Source: Ascoidea rubescens DSM 1968 (lineage: Eukaryota > Ascomycota > Saccharomycetes > Ascoideales > Ascoideaceae). Taken from it: DNA of 64,000 nucleotides. The stretch covers positions 248,001 through 312,000 of the forward strand of contig NW_017962926.1 of NCBI RefSeq assembly GCF_001661345.1, written 5' to 3'. The position numbers and the translations under genes are program-made. Below are positions 1 to 11,800 of this stretch, piece by piece. Within the stretch, counting starts at the first letter, position 1, and each line of letters begins with the position of its first letter. The notes under the pieces were generated by a model. The model was not told the DNA's origin. It did no database searches and saw nothing but the letters and a program-made list of their open reading frames with translations.

Positions 1-12
1 CAAAGCACTCGT

Positions 13-1220
13 TTATTCTCTTCTTACAAAGTCCAAAACCAACTCACCCTGCTGCTCATTGTTTTGCACAATGTTTCGGTCAAAATAAGATAACGACGAG
101 AGATTGTATTTGTTGTTTATGTTGATTGTGTTATCTTCCTTGAGTCGAGAGGTCTGTCTATTTATCCTTCTGAGAATTTCGATCACCTTGCTATTAAGCT
201 CAACTCTAAAAATTCTGTTGCCAGATGAGGGATCCACAATAAATTTTGAATACATTCTCATTACAATATTCGGGATAATAAGATCGCTTTGCAGAAATCT
301 ATAATTTTCTTCTCTTTCCATATCAAATGTTTTCAAAACTATGGATCGATGGAAAACTTGATCAAAAAACTCATAATCATCAAACTCAATGCAAAGTTTT
401 GACTCAAAATTATTATAATCTTTCAATGAAATGGCTGAAGCTTTTATTTCATGAAACTGATTATTCGAATCAACCGTATAGAGCTTAAAAGGCATTATTT
501 TAAATCTAGCAAATAAATGTTTTTTCTGACGACCATTTGGTGGTACGTAACATTGAACATTTTGCAAGTTAAACTGTTTAATGTCTTTTAGTGATATTGA
601 TTCATGAACCTGATAATTCCTAAATCTATAAAAAAGATCTTCAAATGAAAAATTAACACTAGTTATTATTGGAATTTCAAAAACATCTCCACTATGGTAT
701 TTAATGATACATTTTCCAGATGTATTATGATTTTAATATTTCCAGGCATATTACTCTTGATATATTCCTTTAAATTATAAATTTGGGGTTTAAAAAAACC
801 AGCATCTTCATAGATGTCTTCCCAAGTCTTTGATGCTTTAGGATAGGGTGTTTTAGTTCTTCTGTGAAATTCAGATTCAGGCTTAGGCTCAGGCTTTCTA
901 GAACTTTGTGAATATTCTTAATCAAATCTTTCAAACTGTTCCCTGAATTCATCTGAATTCAAAATGTAAAATTCATACGCTTCTCGATATCTTGCAAATT
1001 TCAAATGTTCTTTAAAAATTCCTTTATCTGGAAGTAGAATTCGAACAACTCTCCTATTTGCTTCTTTAATTAATCTTAAATCAGTTATTATCGAGGGCAA
1101 TCTTAAAATCCGAAATAACTTTTCTCTAGAATATGGTGAATTAGGTGACATTACTTGCATCTTGTTATTGTTATTATCGTTATTATCGTTATTATTATTG
1201 TTAAACACTAACCAACTCAA
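13..1220 (-). pseudogene. Broken unidentified ORF
   Basis: Two open stretches on the minus strand (the first beginning with an Asn-rich leader near 1220, the second ending at 13) and an open stretch between them look like parts of one former coding region of about 400 codons. Roughly two interruptions are visible, so it looks broken rather than intact. The text is rich in charged residues and shows alternating beta-strand-like hydrophobic patterns, but I recognise no domain and cannot name a family. No consensus yeast intron (GTATGT-type donor, TACTAAC-type branch point) is visible that would explain the breaks. It could be a decayed host gene, a lineage-specific gene, or a sequence or assembly artefact. 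Confidence 0.45.
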
Positions 1221-1777
1221 TGTAAACTCGATTTTTTTCCTTCAAAACCAATCTATTTTTTGGTATACTAAATCATAAAACCTGTATTTATATAGATACG
1301 AACTTTTGAACAACTTTGTTGCAAATCACATTATATCTTTTTATTGATATGTTTCTTATAAATTTTAGACTTCAATAATAGTTGGCCGTATCAAATATTC
1401 AAAACAGTACCAAAAGTATCCAAATCCAAATCAACAACTCTGTCTCGCTTAGAATCAAATAAAATCAAATAAAATAATGTCATGCAAATTAGTGGGTTTT
1501 ACTTTTATGCCACCATGTATTCTCTTAGTTTCATTTATTTTTCCAGCCCTATTTATCAGTCAGATATTATAGGTTCTTCATTGAGTAACTTATCAAAACT
1601 GCCTTTGAATCTTATTTTGCATTTGGGACAGAGATTTGGCCAAATCTCGATTTTTTTCACTCAAAAAATTTGTAGCCAAACACATATACAACACATATAT
1701 CTAGCAGCATTCCATATCGCCAGCTTGTTTGGAAATATAGACAGCAAAAACATTTAAAATCACTGAAACTGCTGAAG
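1221..1777. other. Intergenic, divergent promoter region
   Basis: AT-rich interval between the broken ORF and the DUF4246 gene. A 91-codon open frame at 1482-1757 has a composition typical of chance translation of AT-rich DNA and shows no recognisable domain, so I do not call it a gene. I see nothing else in it. Confidence 0.5.
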
Positions 1778-3481
1778 ATGACCTTTCTTAACTACAGCGA
1801 TTTCATGGTCCCCATGATATCCAACCTAGAGTATTCTATCCATGAGTTGTCTTATCAGATCAGATTGAAACCAAACTGGACACTCAAATACAAAAACCCA
1901 GAGATAAGAAAGAAATGGGAAAGCGAAATAGAATCCCAGATAAAAAGAGGATATAACTTCCCCTACAACTCTCGCGAGATAATTGAGTACATTTTTGATC
2001 AGTTGAAGTACTTTGAGTATCTTCAAAATCTAACCACTGATAAATACACTGTTGGCGCTATCGATTACATTTTTTTCAATGACAATGTTGTTGATCCTTT
2101 GTTAAAGAAGAAGTTTTCTGATAATGTTCGTGAGTTTGAATCAAATGAACCAAGAGATTACCATCCAGGCTCCAATGATCAAATATTGGATTTAGTTCAT
2201 CCTTCTTTGTATACACTTCGATATGGTTTCACTCCTGTTTTTGATGGTGAAAATTTCAAAATTGTCCAACTAAGTGATTCTTATCAAGATGAAACTGCTG
2301 ATCCGTATGACGAAAGTCATGAAGTTTCTGAAAAGTTTCAATGGCTTCCAACTATTTTTCAATACAATTCTTCTTCTGACAAATACAAAGCCCAATCATA
2401 TATCAACAATTTGCATCCAATCAAATACAAAAAATTATATCGAAATATTGAAGATATTTTCAATTGTTGTTTAAATGGCTTGAGTTTGGTTTTAACCAAG
2501 TCATCTAAAAGCGACGATTACAATCTTTTAACTAAATATATCGAGGTTCCATATGCGTCAGTAGAAATATATGACAAAAATTTTCAAAAATTGGTCAGTG
2601 ATTTGGAAAAAACAAGTGAAGCTTTAAATTATCATGCCCAAAATAAACTCGATAACGAAATTGAAAAATTATACTATAACGGTACCAGTTTAAAACATTT
2701 AAAACCCTTTTCAAATCTTTCTTTGAAATTTTCTGCTACCAAAGATGATTATAAAATTGATCTAATTAATTTGAAAGAAAAGTATCCTGAATTGAAAGTT
2801 ATTGTTAAACTAGCTAATATTGAGCTAACCCCCGAAAAGCCCAACTACAAAGGTGGATCCTGGCATGTTGAAGGTTGCGATAATGAAAAAATTGTCTGCA
2901 CAATTTTGTATTACTACGAAATGACCAATATTGTTGAAAGTAAAATTCGTTTTAGAGCTGCTGTAGATACCGAGGAATTTATGGAATATGAACAAAATGC
3001 TGACGGCCCAGTATTAGATTTATATGGTTTGTCCAGAGATCGTCGATCGGTTAGAGAGCAAGGAAATATTGATTGTAAAGAAGACAGGATATTGATTTTC
3101 CCAAATTTTCTTCAGCACCATGTTGACAAGTTTGAGTTGAAAGATAAGTCTAAAAATGGAACAAGAAAAATTCTATGTTTTTTTATTGTTGACCCATCTG
3201 ATGCTGGATATCATGTTTTTTCAACCAGTGACGTCCCCATTCAACAGAAAGAATGGTGGGACGATAAGTTATTCAATGCTGAATTGAAGGAAGATTACTT
3301 AAGCGATGAAACTAAAGAAGATATCCAATCATTAATCAAACAAACTGAAAAGCCATTTGAATGGCCAATAACTTTAGATGAATCAAAAAAACTAAGAGAA
3401 GAATTGATAAAGGAACGTTCAATAAAAAAAGACAATGCAGATTTGCCTTTTAACAGAGAGTTTTCATTGTGTGAGCACTGA
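1778..3481 (+). CDS. DUF4246 family protein, putative 2-oxoglutarate/Fe(II)-type oxygenase
   Basis: A 567-residue protein with the hallmarks of the fungal DUF4246 family: the GGSWHVEG block around residues 360-367, followed about 80 residues later by a paired His (H447/H448) in a FPNFLQHHV segment and an Arg (R463) before a hydrophobic strand. The HxE...H...R spacing resembles the metal and 2-oxoglutarate binding residues of the double-stranded beta-helix oxygenases, which is an inference. Substrate and pathway are unknown. The start is the first ATG in a long frame, and no signal peptide or membrane segment is apparent, so it is probably soluble. The family is abundant in filamentous fungi and, as far as I know, patchy in budding yeasts. 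The family call is good; the enzymatic call is tentative. Confidence 0.8.
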   Translation: MTFLNYSDFMVPMISNLEYSIHELSYQIRLKPNWTLKYKNPEIRKKWESEIESQIKRGYNFPYNSREIIEYIFDQLKYFEYLQNLTTDKYTVGAIDYIFFNDNVVDPLLKKKFSDNVREFESNEPRDYHPGSNDQILDLVHPSLYTLRYGFTPVFDGENFKIVQLSDSYQDETADPYDESHEVSEKFQWLPTIFQYNSSSDKYKAQSYINNLHPIKYKKLYRNIEDIFNCCLNGLSLVLTKSSKSDDYNLLTKYIEVPYASVEIYDKNFQKLVSDLEKTSEALNYHAQNKLDNEIEKLYYNGTSLKHLKPFSNLSLKFSATKDDYKIDLINLKEKYPELKVIVKLANIELTPEKPNYKGGSWHVEGCDNEKIVCTILYYYEMTNIVESKIRFRAAVDTEEFMEYEQNADGPVLDLYGLSRDRRSVREQGNIDCKEDRILIFPNFLQHHVDKFELKDKSKNGTRKILCFFIVDPSDAGYHVFSTSDVPIQQKEWWDDKLFNAELKEDYLSDETKEDIQSLIKQTEKPFEWPITLDESKKLREELIKERSIKKDNADLPFNREFSLCEH

Positions 3482-6271
<2,790 letters not shown>

Positions 6272-6332
6272 TGATTTATTTTAATTTTTTTTTATTTTTT
6301 TGTTAGTTTTGTTCAGTTTTTTGCATTATTTT

Positions 6333-6363
<31 letters not shown>

Positions 6364-6726
6364 GATCTGTTATTTTATAATAAAACAGGTATAAAATTCT
6401 ACTTTGCTTTTTTGTTTGATTTGGTTTGGCTGGTTTTTTTGTGCAAAAAAAAAATAAAATAATTAGCTAGATATCTCTTAATTTTAAACTGTATAACTAG
6501 ATATGCTTCTCAATAGAATATTTTTACTCGATATAATAAAAATTCAGAGTTCAAACTAGGGAGCTTCTTTGAGATTTATCACTAGTTTTTTCTACTATGA
6601 TTTGAATTTACTCAATCTAAAAAGTTGAAAGCTTCGAGTTTATTCTAAAAGTAAAAAGTTTGGATAAAAATGTAGACAGAATTAAAATAAAACATAGAAT
6701 TAAAATTGATATAAACTTGAATAAAA
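6272..6726. repeat. Convergent 3' intergenic region with (TAA)n
   Basis: 3' region shared by PRP43 and NOG1. It holds an uninterrupted (TAA)10 microsatellite at 6334-6363 and AT-rich sequence suitable for polyadenylation. No gene is seen. Confidence 0.7.
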
Positions 6727-8640
6727 TCATCTAAAATCAGTTTTTCCAATACCACGTTTACCAGAAAATAAATGTTTTGGAATACTGGCAGTTTGGAATC
6801 TGTCAGCATCACCCTTTTGTCCATCTTTTAATCTTCTTTTTCTTTGTAACTTGGCTAATCTTTCATTCTTGCTTCTAGCAACAACATCAGTAACACCCTC
6901 ATTTGCTCTATCTTGTTGATACAATGGAGTTTTAATTTTCTTTTCACTAATAGCTTCACTCATTATAACTTCGGCACCATTGGCATTGTAGTTATTTTGC
7001 ATAAATGAATTCTTTTTGTTGACTAAATGAGTGGTATCATGACCCAAAGATTCCATATGATTAACCATCTTGGAGAAAGATTTTGATTGTTTTGATCTTG
7101 GCATATAGCCTTTGTTTTTGATACCTTTTTTATTTCTTGCTTCGTTTATCATGATTTTTTGCTTATTTCTAATCCAGTTTGCTTTTTCTCTTACTTCTTC
7201 TATTTCATCATCTTCAATTTCTGAATCTGAATCATAAAACCCTTCTTTTTCCAAGGATTCTTCTTCTTCTTCTAATGCTTTCAATTTATTGACGATATCA
7301 ACATCAAGAAAATCGTAAACGTTTCTACCGTTAAGGATCTCGGGCATGATGTCGTTTTTCCATTCTTCATCTTCAAGAAGATATCTATCTTTCAAATTAA
7401 TGTTATAAACACCTGCACCACCATTTTCTTCTTCAATATCACGAGCCAATTTTCTTCTTTCAGGATCATCTTTATTATATTTTTTAAAGGATTTAACAGC
7501 TTCAGGAATAAAGGCTTCTCTTTTGATGTCGTCTCTTTGAGCTGGGTTGGCAACATGAATTTTGCTCAAGACGTTGTTAACTCTGGAAGTACCTTTTAAT
7601 TTCTGTTCAATTCTAGCGGCTAATAATTTTTCGCAAGCTTTATTTCTAGCATTCATTACGTTGTCTTGGTCGATACAGGATATTTGAACAACATCGACAC
7701 CTGGAATTTCTACTACTGATTTCAATAGGTTTTGATTATCTTCGGATAAATGTTCTGGTTTAATAATATCAGTTTTATTTATTACTACCATGACGGATTT
7801 ATTGGCAAATAAGGGCTTAATTGAGTGAAATAATTTGACTTGATCTTGGATGGAAAAGCCACATTGTTCGGATAAATCCATGAAATAAAGAATGCAAGAT
7901 CTTAAATGGGCAATAGCGTAAATACTTTGCATTTCAATATTATTCATTTCTTCGGTTGGTCTATCTAGAATACCGGGGGTATCAATGGCTTGGAATCTTA
8001 AATATTTGTAGTCAAAATGACCAACATAAAGGGATTTAGTTGTAAAAGCGTAGGGTTGTACATCGACATCAGCTTTAGTGATGCATCTTAAAAAAGAAGA
8101 TTTACCGACGTTTGGATAGCCACAAATTAAGAGGGTTCTGGTGTTTGGATCAATTGATGGCAAACGACCTAAATGCTGTCTAACTTGTTCGAGATAGACT
8201 AGAGGATCTTTTAATTTTTTTAGGATTGTTGCCATTCTACCTAAAGCAGCTCTTTTTAGTTGTTTGCATTGAAATAAGGATTGACCGAATTTGAGTAATC
8301 TGATATAATCTCTGGATACTTGTTCGATTAGAGTTTTTGCTTTGGATACAGAAGCTAACGAGATTTTGAATTGATTTTTTTCATATAAGGTATCCATCAA
8401 ATCTCTGTGAAATGGGTGGATTTCATTAATGTTGGGGAATCCAGATAGAATATCAGTGAATTTTTCAGAAAAGCCTTCAGCAGTGAATTTAACTTTTCTC
8501 ATGTAAAAAGCTCTTATTCTTGTTATTTTGAAACCAGGACGAACAACAGTTGGAGTCTTTCTTTGGGTTCTATTAAGAATGATATCCAAAAGATCTGTTG
8601 ATGTGGGTACGGTGGGTATATCTTTAAAGGTAAGCTGCAT
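6727..8640 (-). CDS. NOG1: Nucleolar GTPase Nog1, 60S ribosome assembly
   Basis: A 637-residue protein matching Nog1 (647 in S. cerevisiae), an essential GTPase that joins pre-60S particles in the nucleolus and whose C-terminal tail probes the peptide exit tunnel. The N-terminal helical NOG1 domain covers residues 1-165. The G domain shows GYPNVGKSS at 174-182, DTPG at 220-223 and NKTD at 288-291. A conserved Nog1 C-terminal region follows, with a Lys/Arg-rich tail typical of nucleolar proteins. An acidic Glu/Asp-rich block lies near residues 450-480. The start is the first ATG of the frame and agrees with the conserved family N-terminus. Confidence 0.97.
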   Translation of the reverse strand: MQLTFKDIPTVPTSTDLLDIILNRTQRKTPTVVRPGFKITRIRAFYMRKVKFTAEGFSEKFTDILSGFPNINEIHPFHRDLMDTLYEKNQFKISLASVSKAKTLIEQVSRDYIRLLKFGQSLFQCKQLKRAALGRMATILKKLKDPLVYLEQVRQHLGRLPSIDPNTRTLLICGYPNVGKSSFLRCITKADVDVQPYAFTTKSLYVGHFDYKYLRFQAIDTPGILDRPTEEMNNIEMQSIYAIAHLRSCILYFMDLSEQCGFSIQDQVKLFHSIKPLFANKSVMVVINKTDIIKPEHLSEDNQNLLKSVVEIPGVDVVQISCIDQDNVMNARNKACEKLLAARIEQKLKGTSRVNNVLSKIHVANPAQRDDIKREAFIPEAVKSFKKYNKDDPERRKLARDIEEENGGAGVYNINLKDRYLLEDEEWKNDIMPEILNGRNVYDFLDVDIVNKLKALEEEEESLEKEGFYDSDSEIEDDEIEEVREKANWIRNKQKIMINEARNKKGIKNKGYMPRSKQSKSFSKMVNHMESLGHDTTHLVNKKNSFMQNNYNANGAEVIMSEAISEKKIKTPLYQQDRANEGVTDVVARSKNERLAKLQRKRRLKDGQKGDADRFQTASIPKHLFSGKRGIGKTDFR

Positions 8641-8882
8641 TTTGAGTACGTAGTTAATATCAAATCAATAATATTGATTGCTTTACAAAGATAAACAATT
8701 AATATATGAAGGAAAAAAAATTGAAGCAGGTGTGAAAAGAAAAAAAAAAAATTTTCAAAAATAATTTTTTGTTTGATGGAAGACGCATAAGGAGCATGAA
8801 TATGCATGATAAAATATTCCACCGTGACGGATCTTTAAGATTAGGCAAATTTAAAGAGAAGCAAATGAATTTTTGAAATGAA

Positions 8883-9731
8883 TTATTTTGAGCTAATTGG
8901 TTCGTGAAAGATTTCATCTAGCAACTCGCTCCGATACGTTTGAAAAATCAAGGGAAAATCGGCAAAACAGGCCTTGATTGCATTTGTCACAGACTCTTTT
9001 TTTGATTTTTGAAGAGCTAGTGGTTTTGAAGGATAATTTTGAGCCTGGCCATAACCGATAGATTGATGATAAAAGCCATCACTTAGTGTAATCTTGACAG
9101 TGATGGATGTCTTTACATTGTAGGCGTATTTTTTGTCGACACCTGAGTCTGGGTCAGCGTTATCGTTGTTGATGGCAGTGTTGTGAAGAGTTCTTTCGGT
9201 GTTAGCAGCACGACATTCTTGATTTAAATCGATGTCGAAATCCAAATCAGACTCGTTTTTTATGATGTTATTGTTGAGATTATTGTAATAATTTTCGATA
9301 AAGTTTTTGTCGTTGTCTTCGAATTGAGCCAAAACAGTGTCTAGCGTAATCAAGCTGAAGGAACCAGGCACTATTTCTGTTGACCATCCGTCAAAGCCAA
9401 AAGTGCGATTCGCTAAGTTGATCAATCTGTGGTAGGGAATATTTGTGATGGAAGAGGCAAAATACGATTTTCTGGCCCGGATTGCCTTCAAACCAGCGGT
9501 AAACTGGTCCATTCCACTGAAGGACCATGGAGTCAACAAATGGCAATTGAACCTGGAATCGTCAGTATCAGCAGCAGCATCGTCTGGGTCGTCTGGGTCG
9601 TTTGGGTCGTGAAAGAAGAAGTCGTCAGAAAGATCAGGGAAAAGGACAGTTATCGGGTCGTGTGTGAGCTGGTACTCCTTCTGCGTGTGCTGCTGAGAAA
9701 GCGTTGTGATTCTGGAGCTGGAGACAGCCAT
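8883..9731 (-). CDS. RAD59: Rad59, Rad52-family strand-annealing protein
   Basis: A 282-residue protein carrying only the N-terminal Rad52 strand-annealing fold, so Rad59 rather than full-length Rad52. The conserved segment containing NRTFGFDGW is near residue 110, and the Rad52-type beta-sheet and helix with KKESVTNAIK lie near residues 240-250. In yeast it assists Rad52 in single-strand annealing and break-induced replication in the nucleus. Compared with S. cerevisiae Rad59 (238 aa) it has an extra acidic stretch of DPNDPDDPDD type near residue 45 and an Asn-rich insertion near residue 155. The 3' end lies about 240 bp from the NOG1 start on the same strand. It is divergent from IDP1. Confidence 0.9.
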   Translation of the reverse strand: MAVSSSRITTLSQQHTQKEYQLTHDPITVLFPDLSDDFFFHDPNDPDDPDDAAADTDDSRFNCHLLTPWSFSGMDQFTAGLKAIRARKSYFASSITNIPYHRLINLANRTFGFDGWSTEIVPGSFSLITLDTVLAQFEDNDKNFIENYYNNLNNNIIKNESDLDFDIDLNQECRAANTERTLHNTAINNDNADPDSGVDKKYAYNVKTSITVKITLSDGFYHQSIGYGQAQNYPSKPLALQKSKKESVTNAIKACFADFPLIFQTYRSELLDEIFHEPISSK

Positions 9732-10020
9732 ACTGTTTCTTGTTCTGCTGCTGCTTCTGCTGCTTCTGCTTTGCTTCTAAAGCCGGCATGTCACGTGTGC
9801 ATCGCACTCCGACAGAGGTAGACGGCTGTCAAATATCCGAAACCGGGCCGTTGGAGGAAAACACCCTCTGTTTTTCCCTGAGTGTGATTGGAATATATTC
9901 TTTGATCTTGACTCACTTGATGAAAATTTTCCTTCTTTCGACTTCTCGTCTTGGTTCTTTTCATTTTCTTCTATATCTTTTTACACCAAGATTCATCTGC
10001 CAATTGCCCAACATTCCACC
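9732..10020. promoter_or_regulatory. RAD59/IDP1 divergent promoter
   Basis: The 289-bp divergent region is GC-richer than its surroundings. Next to the RAD59 start it holds a CTGCTTCTGCTGCTTCTGC run (9747-9773) that recurs in other promoters of this window, and a CACGTG at 9792-9797, the core bound by Cbf1-type bHLH factors. Pyrimidine-rich sequence precedes the IDP1 ATG. Confidence 0.5.
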
Positions 10021-11328
10021 ATGTTTTCACGATCAGTGGCTTTTCGCTCCACTTGCTCGAAATCCATCAACAGCCTCAGATGCTTTTCGTCCTACTCGCC
10101 TGCTCTCGACAAGATCAAAGTCAAGACTCCCGTCGTGGAAATGGATGGTGATGAGATGACAAGAATCATTTGGCAAATCATCAAGGACAAATTGATCCAC
10201 CCATACTTGGATATCGACTTGAAATACTACGATCTAGGCATCCAACACAGAGATTCGACAAACGATCAGGTCACCATCGATTCTGCCAATGCAATTAAAA
10301 AATATGGTGTTGGTATTAAATGCGCTACAATTACCCCTGACGAAGCAAGAGTTAAAGAATTCAACTTGAAAAAAATGTGGATCTCCCCCAATGGAACCAT
10401 CAGAAATATCCTAGGTGGTACTGTCTTCAGAGAACCAATTGTAATCCCCAGAATCCCTAGATTAATCCCAGGCTGGGAAAAACCAATCATCATCGGTAGA
10501 CATGCCCATGGTGATCAATACAAATCAACTGGTTTAGTTATTCCCGAGCCTGGTTCTTTAGAATTGGTCTACACAAAAGCCTCAAATGGTGAAAAACAAG
10601 TCTTCAAAGTCTTTGACTACAAATCTCCAGGCGTTGGTTTGGCCATGTACAACACAGACGAATCAATCACTAATTTTGCCCACTCTTCTTTCAAGTTGGC
10701 CCTTCAAAAAAACTACAACCTATTCTTATCCACCAAAAACACAATCTTGAAACAGTATGATGGCAGATTCAAAGACATCTTTCTGGACTTGTACGAAAAC
10801 CAATATAAATCTGATTTCAAAAAAAATGAAATCTACTACGAACACAGATTAATTGATGACATGGTCGCTCAAATGATCAAAAGTAAAGGTGGTTTCATAA
10901 TGGCCCTTAAAAACTATGATGGTGATGTTCAATCTGATATTGTCGCCCAAGGTTTCGGCTCTTTAGGTCTCATGACTTCTGTTCTAATGACCCCAGATGG
11001 AATCTTTGAAACCGAAGCTGCTCATGGAACTGTCACTAGACATTTCAGAAAACACCAAAAGGGCGAAGAAACCTCAACCAACTCCATCGCTTCCATCTTT
11101 GCCTGGACAACTGGTTTGCTCCAAAGAGGTAAATTGGATAACACCCCCGATGTTGTCAAATTCGCTGAAACTCTTCAAAATGCAACCATCAATACTGTTC
11201 AAGAAAATGGTGTCATGACAAAGGATTTGGCCTTATGTTGCGGTAAAACTGACAGAAGTTCTTATGTCACAACTGAAGAATTCTTAGACGTTGTTGCTGA
11301 TAATTTAAAAGCTTCATTATCAAAATAG
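10021..11328 (+). CDS. IDP1: Mitochondrial NADP-dependent isocitrate dehydrogenase
   Basis: A 435-residue enzyme converting isocitrate plus NADP+ to 2-oxoglutarate, CO2 and NADPH. The first ~35 residues (Arg/Ser-rich, no acidic residues) form a mitochondrial targeting sequence, after which the conserved core starts at [19 protein letters not shown]. The isocitrate/isopropylmalate dehydrogenase signature is around residues 297-316 (NYDGDVQSD and GFGSLG parts visible), and the NADP-binding AAHGTVTRH segment is at 335-343. Length agrees with S. cerevisiae Idp1 (428). The presequence separates it from cytosolic Idp2 and peroxisomal Idp3, and no C-terminal peroxisome signal is present. The single in-frame CTG noticed ([10 protein letters not shown]) lies at a position that varies in the family. 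Confidence 0.96.
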   Translation: MFSRSVAFRSTCSKSINSLRCFSSYSPALDKIKVKTPVVEMDGDEMTRIIWQIIKDKLIHPYLDIDLKYYDLGIQHRDSTNDQVTIDSANAIKKYGVGIKCATITPDEARVKEFNLKKMWISPNGTIRNILGGTVFREPIVIPRIPRLIPGWEKPIIIGRHAHGDQYKSTGLVIPEPGSLELVYTKASNGEKQVFKVFDYKSPGVGLAMYNTDESITNFAHSSFKLALQKNYNLFLSTKNTILKQYDGRFKDIFLDLYENQYKSDFKKNEIYYEHRLIDDMVAQMIKSKGGFIMALKNYDGDVQSDIVAQGFGSLGLMTSVLMTPDGIFETEAAHGTVTRHFRKHQKGEETSTNSIASIFAWTTGLLQRGKLDNTPDVVKFAETLQNATINTVQENGVMTKDLALCCGKTDRSSYVTTEEFLDVVADNLKASLSK

Positions 11329-11800
11329 TTCAATCCAATTCAATTCAATTCAATTGGTCATTATCTCTAAATATTTCTACTAAATATCATTACTAAATAT
11401 CATTAATATCTATTCAAAAATTTTGTAACCATTCGGATTTTCTTTTATTTTATTCTTGCTTTTGCTTTTCCTTCAACTGTATTTGTTTATTGATTGTATA
11501 CTTACTAGATCATAGTCACCTTTCCATTTTCTATCAATCAACAATCTGACCAGAAAAAAAAGAAGTAAAAAAACTAAAAGAAAATTGCTTTTGTCAATGT
11601 ATAATAGCCCATTGTACTTTTTTCTCCTTTGATTATTAAATGTGAAATACACAAAAACTCAGTTCAACACTACATTGCTGTAGAAACCTAGCGCAAAATA
11701 TTCCTGGTTGGTTGCACAAAATTGGGATCTAAAACTTAGCTCAATGAACATGCCTTCCACTATAAAAGGAAGTACCCATAAACAATTTTCAAAATGATTT
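11329..11800. other. Convergent intergenic region IDP1/SSY5
   Basis: 3' region of two convergent genes. A short TTCAA/CAATT tandem stretch lies at about 11330-11355. The rest is AT-rich with no open frame worth calling. Confidence 0.6.
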
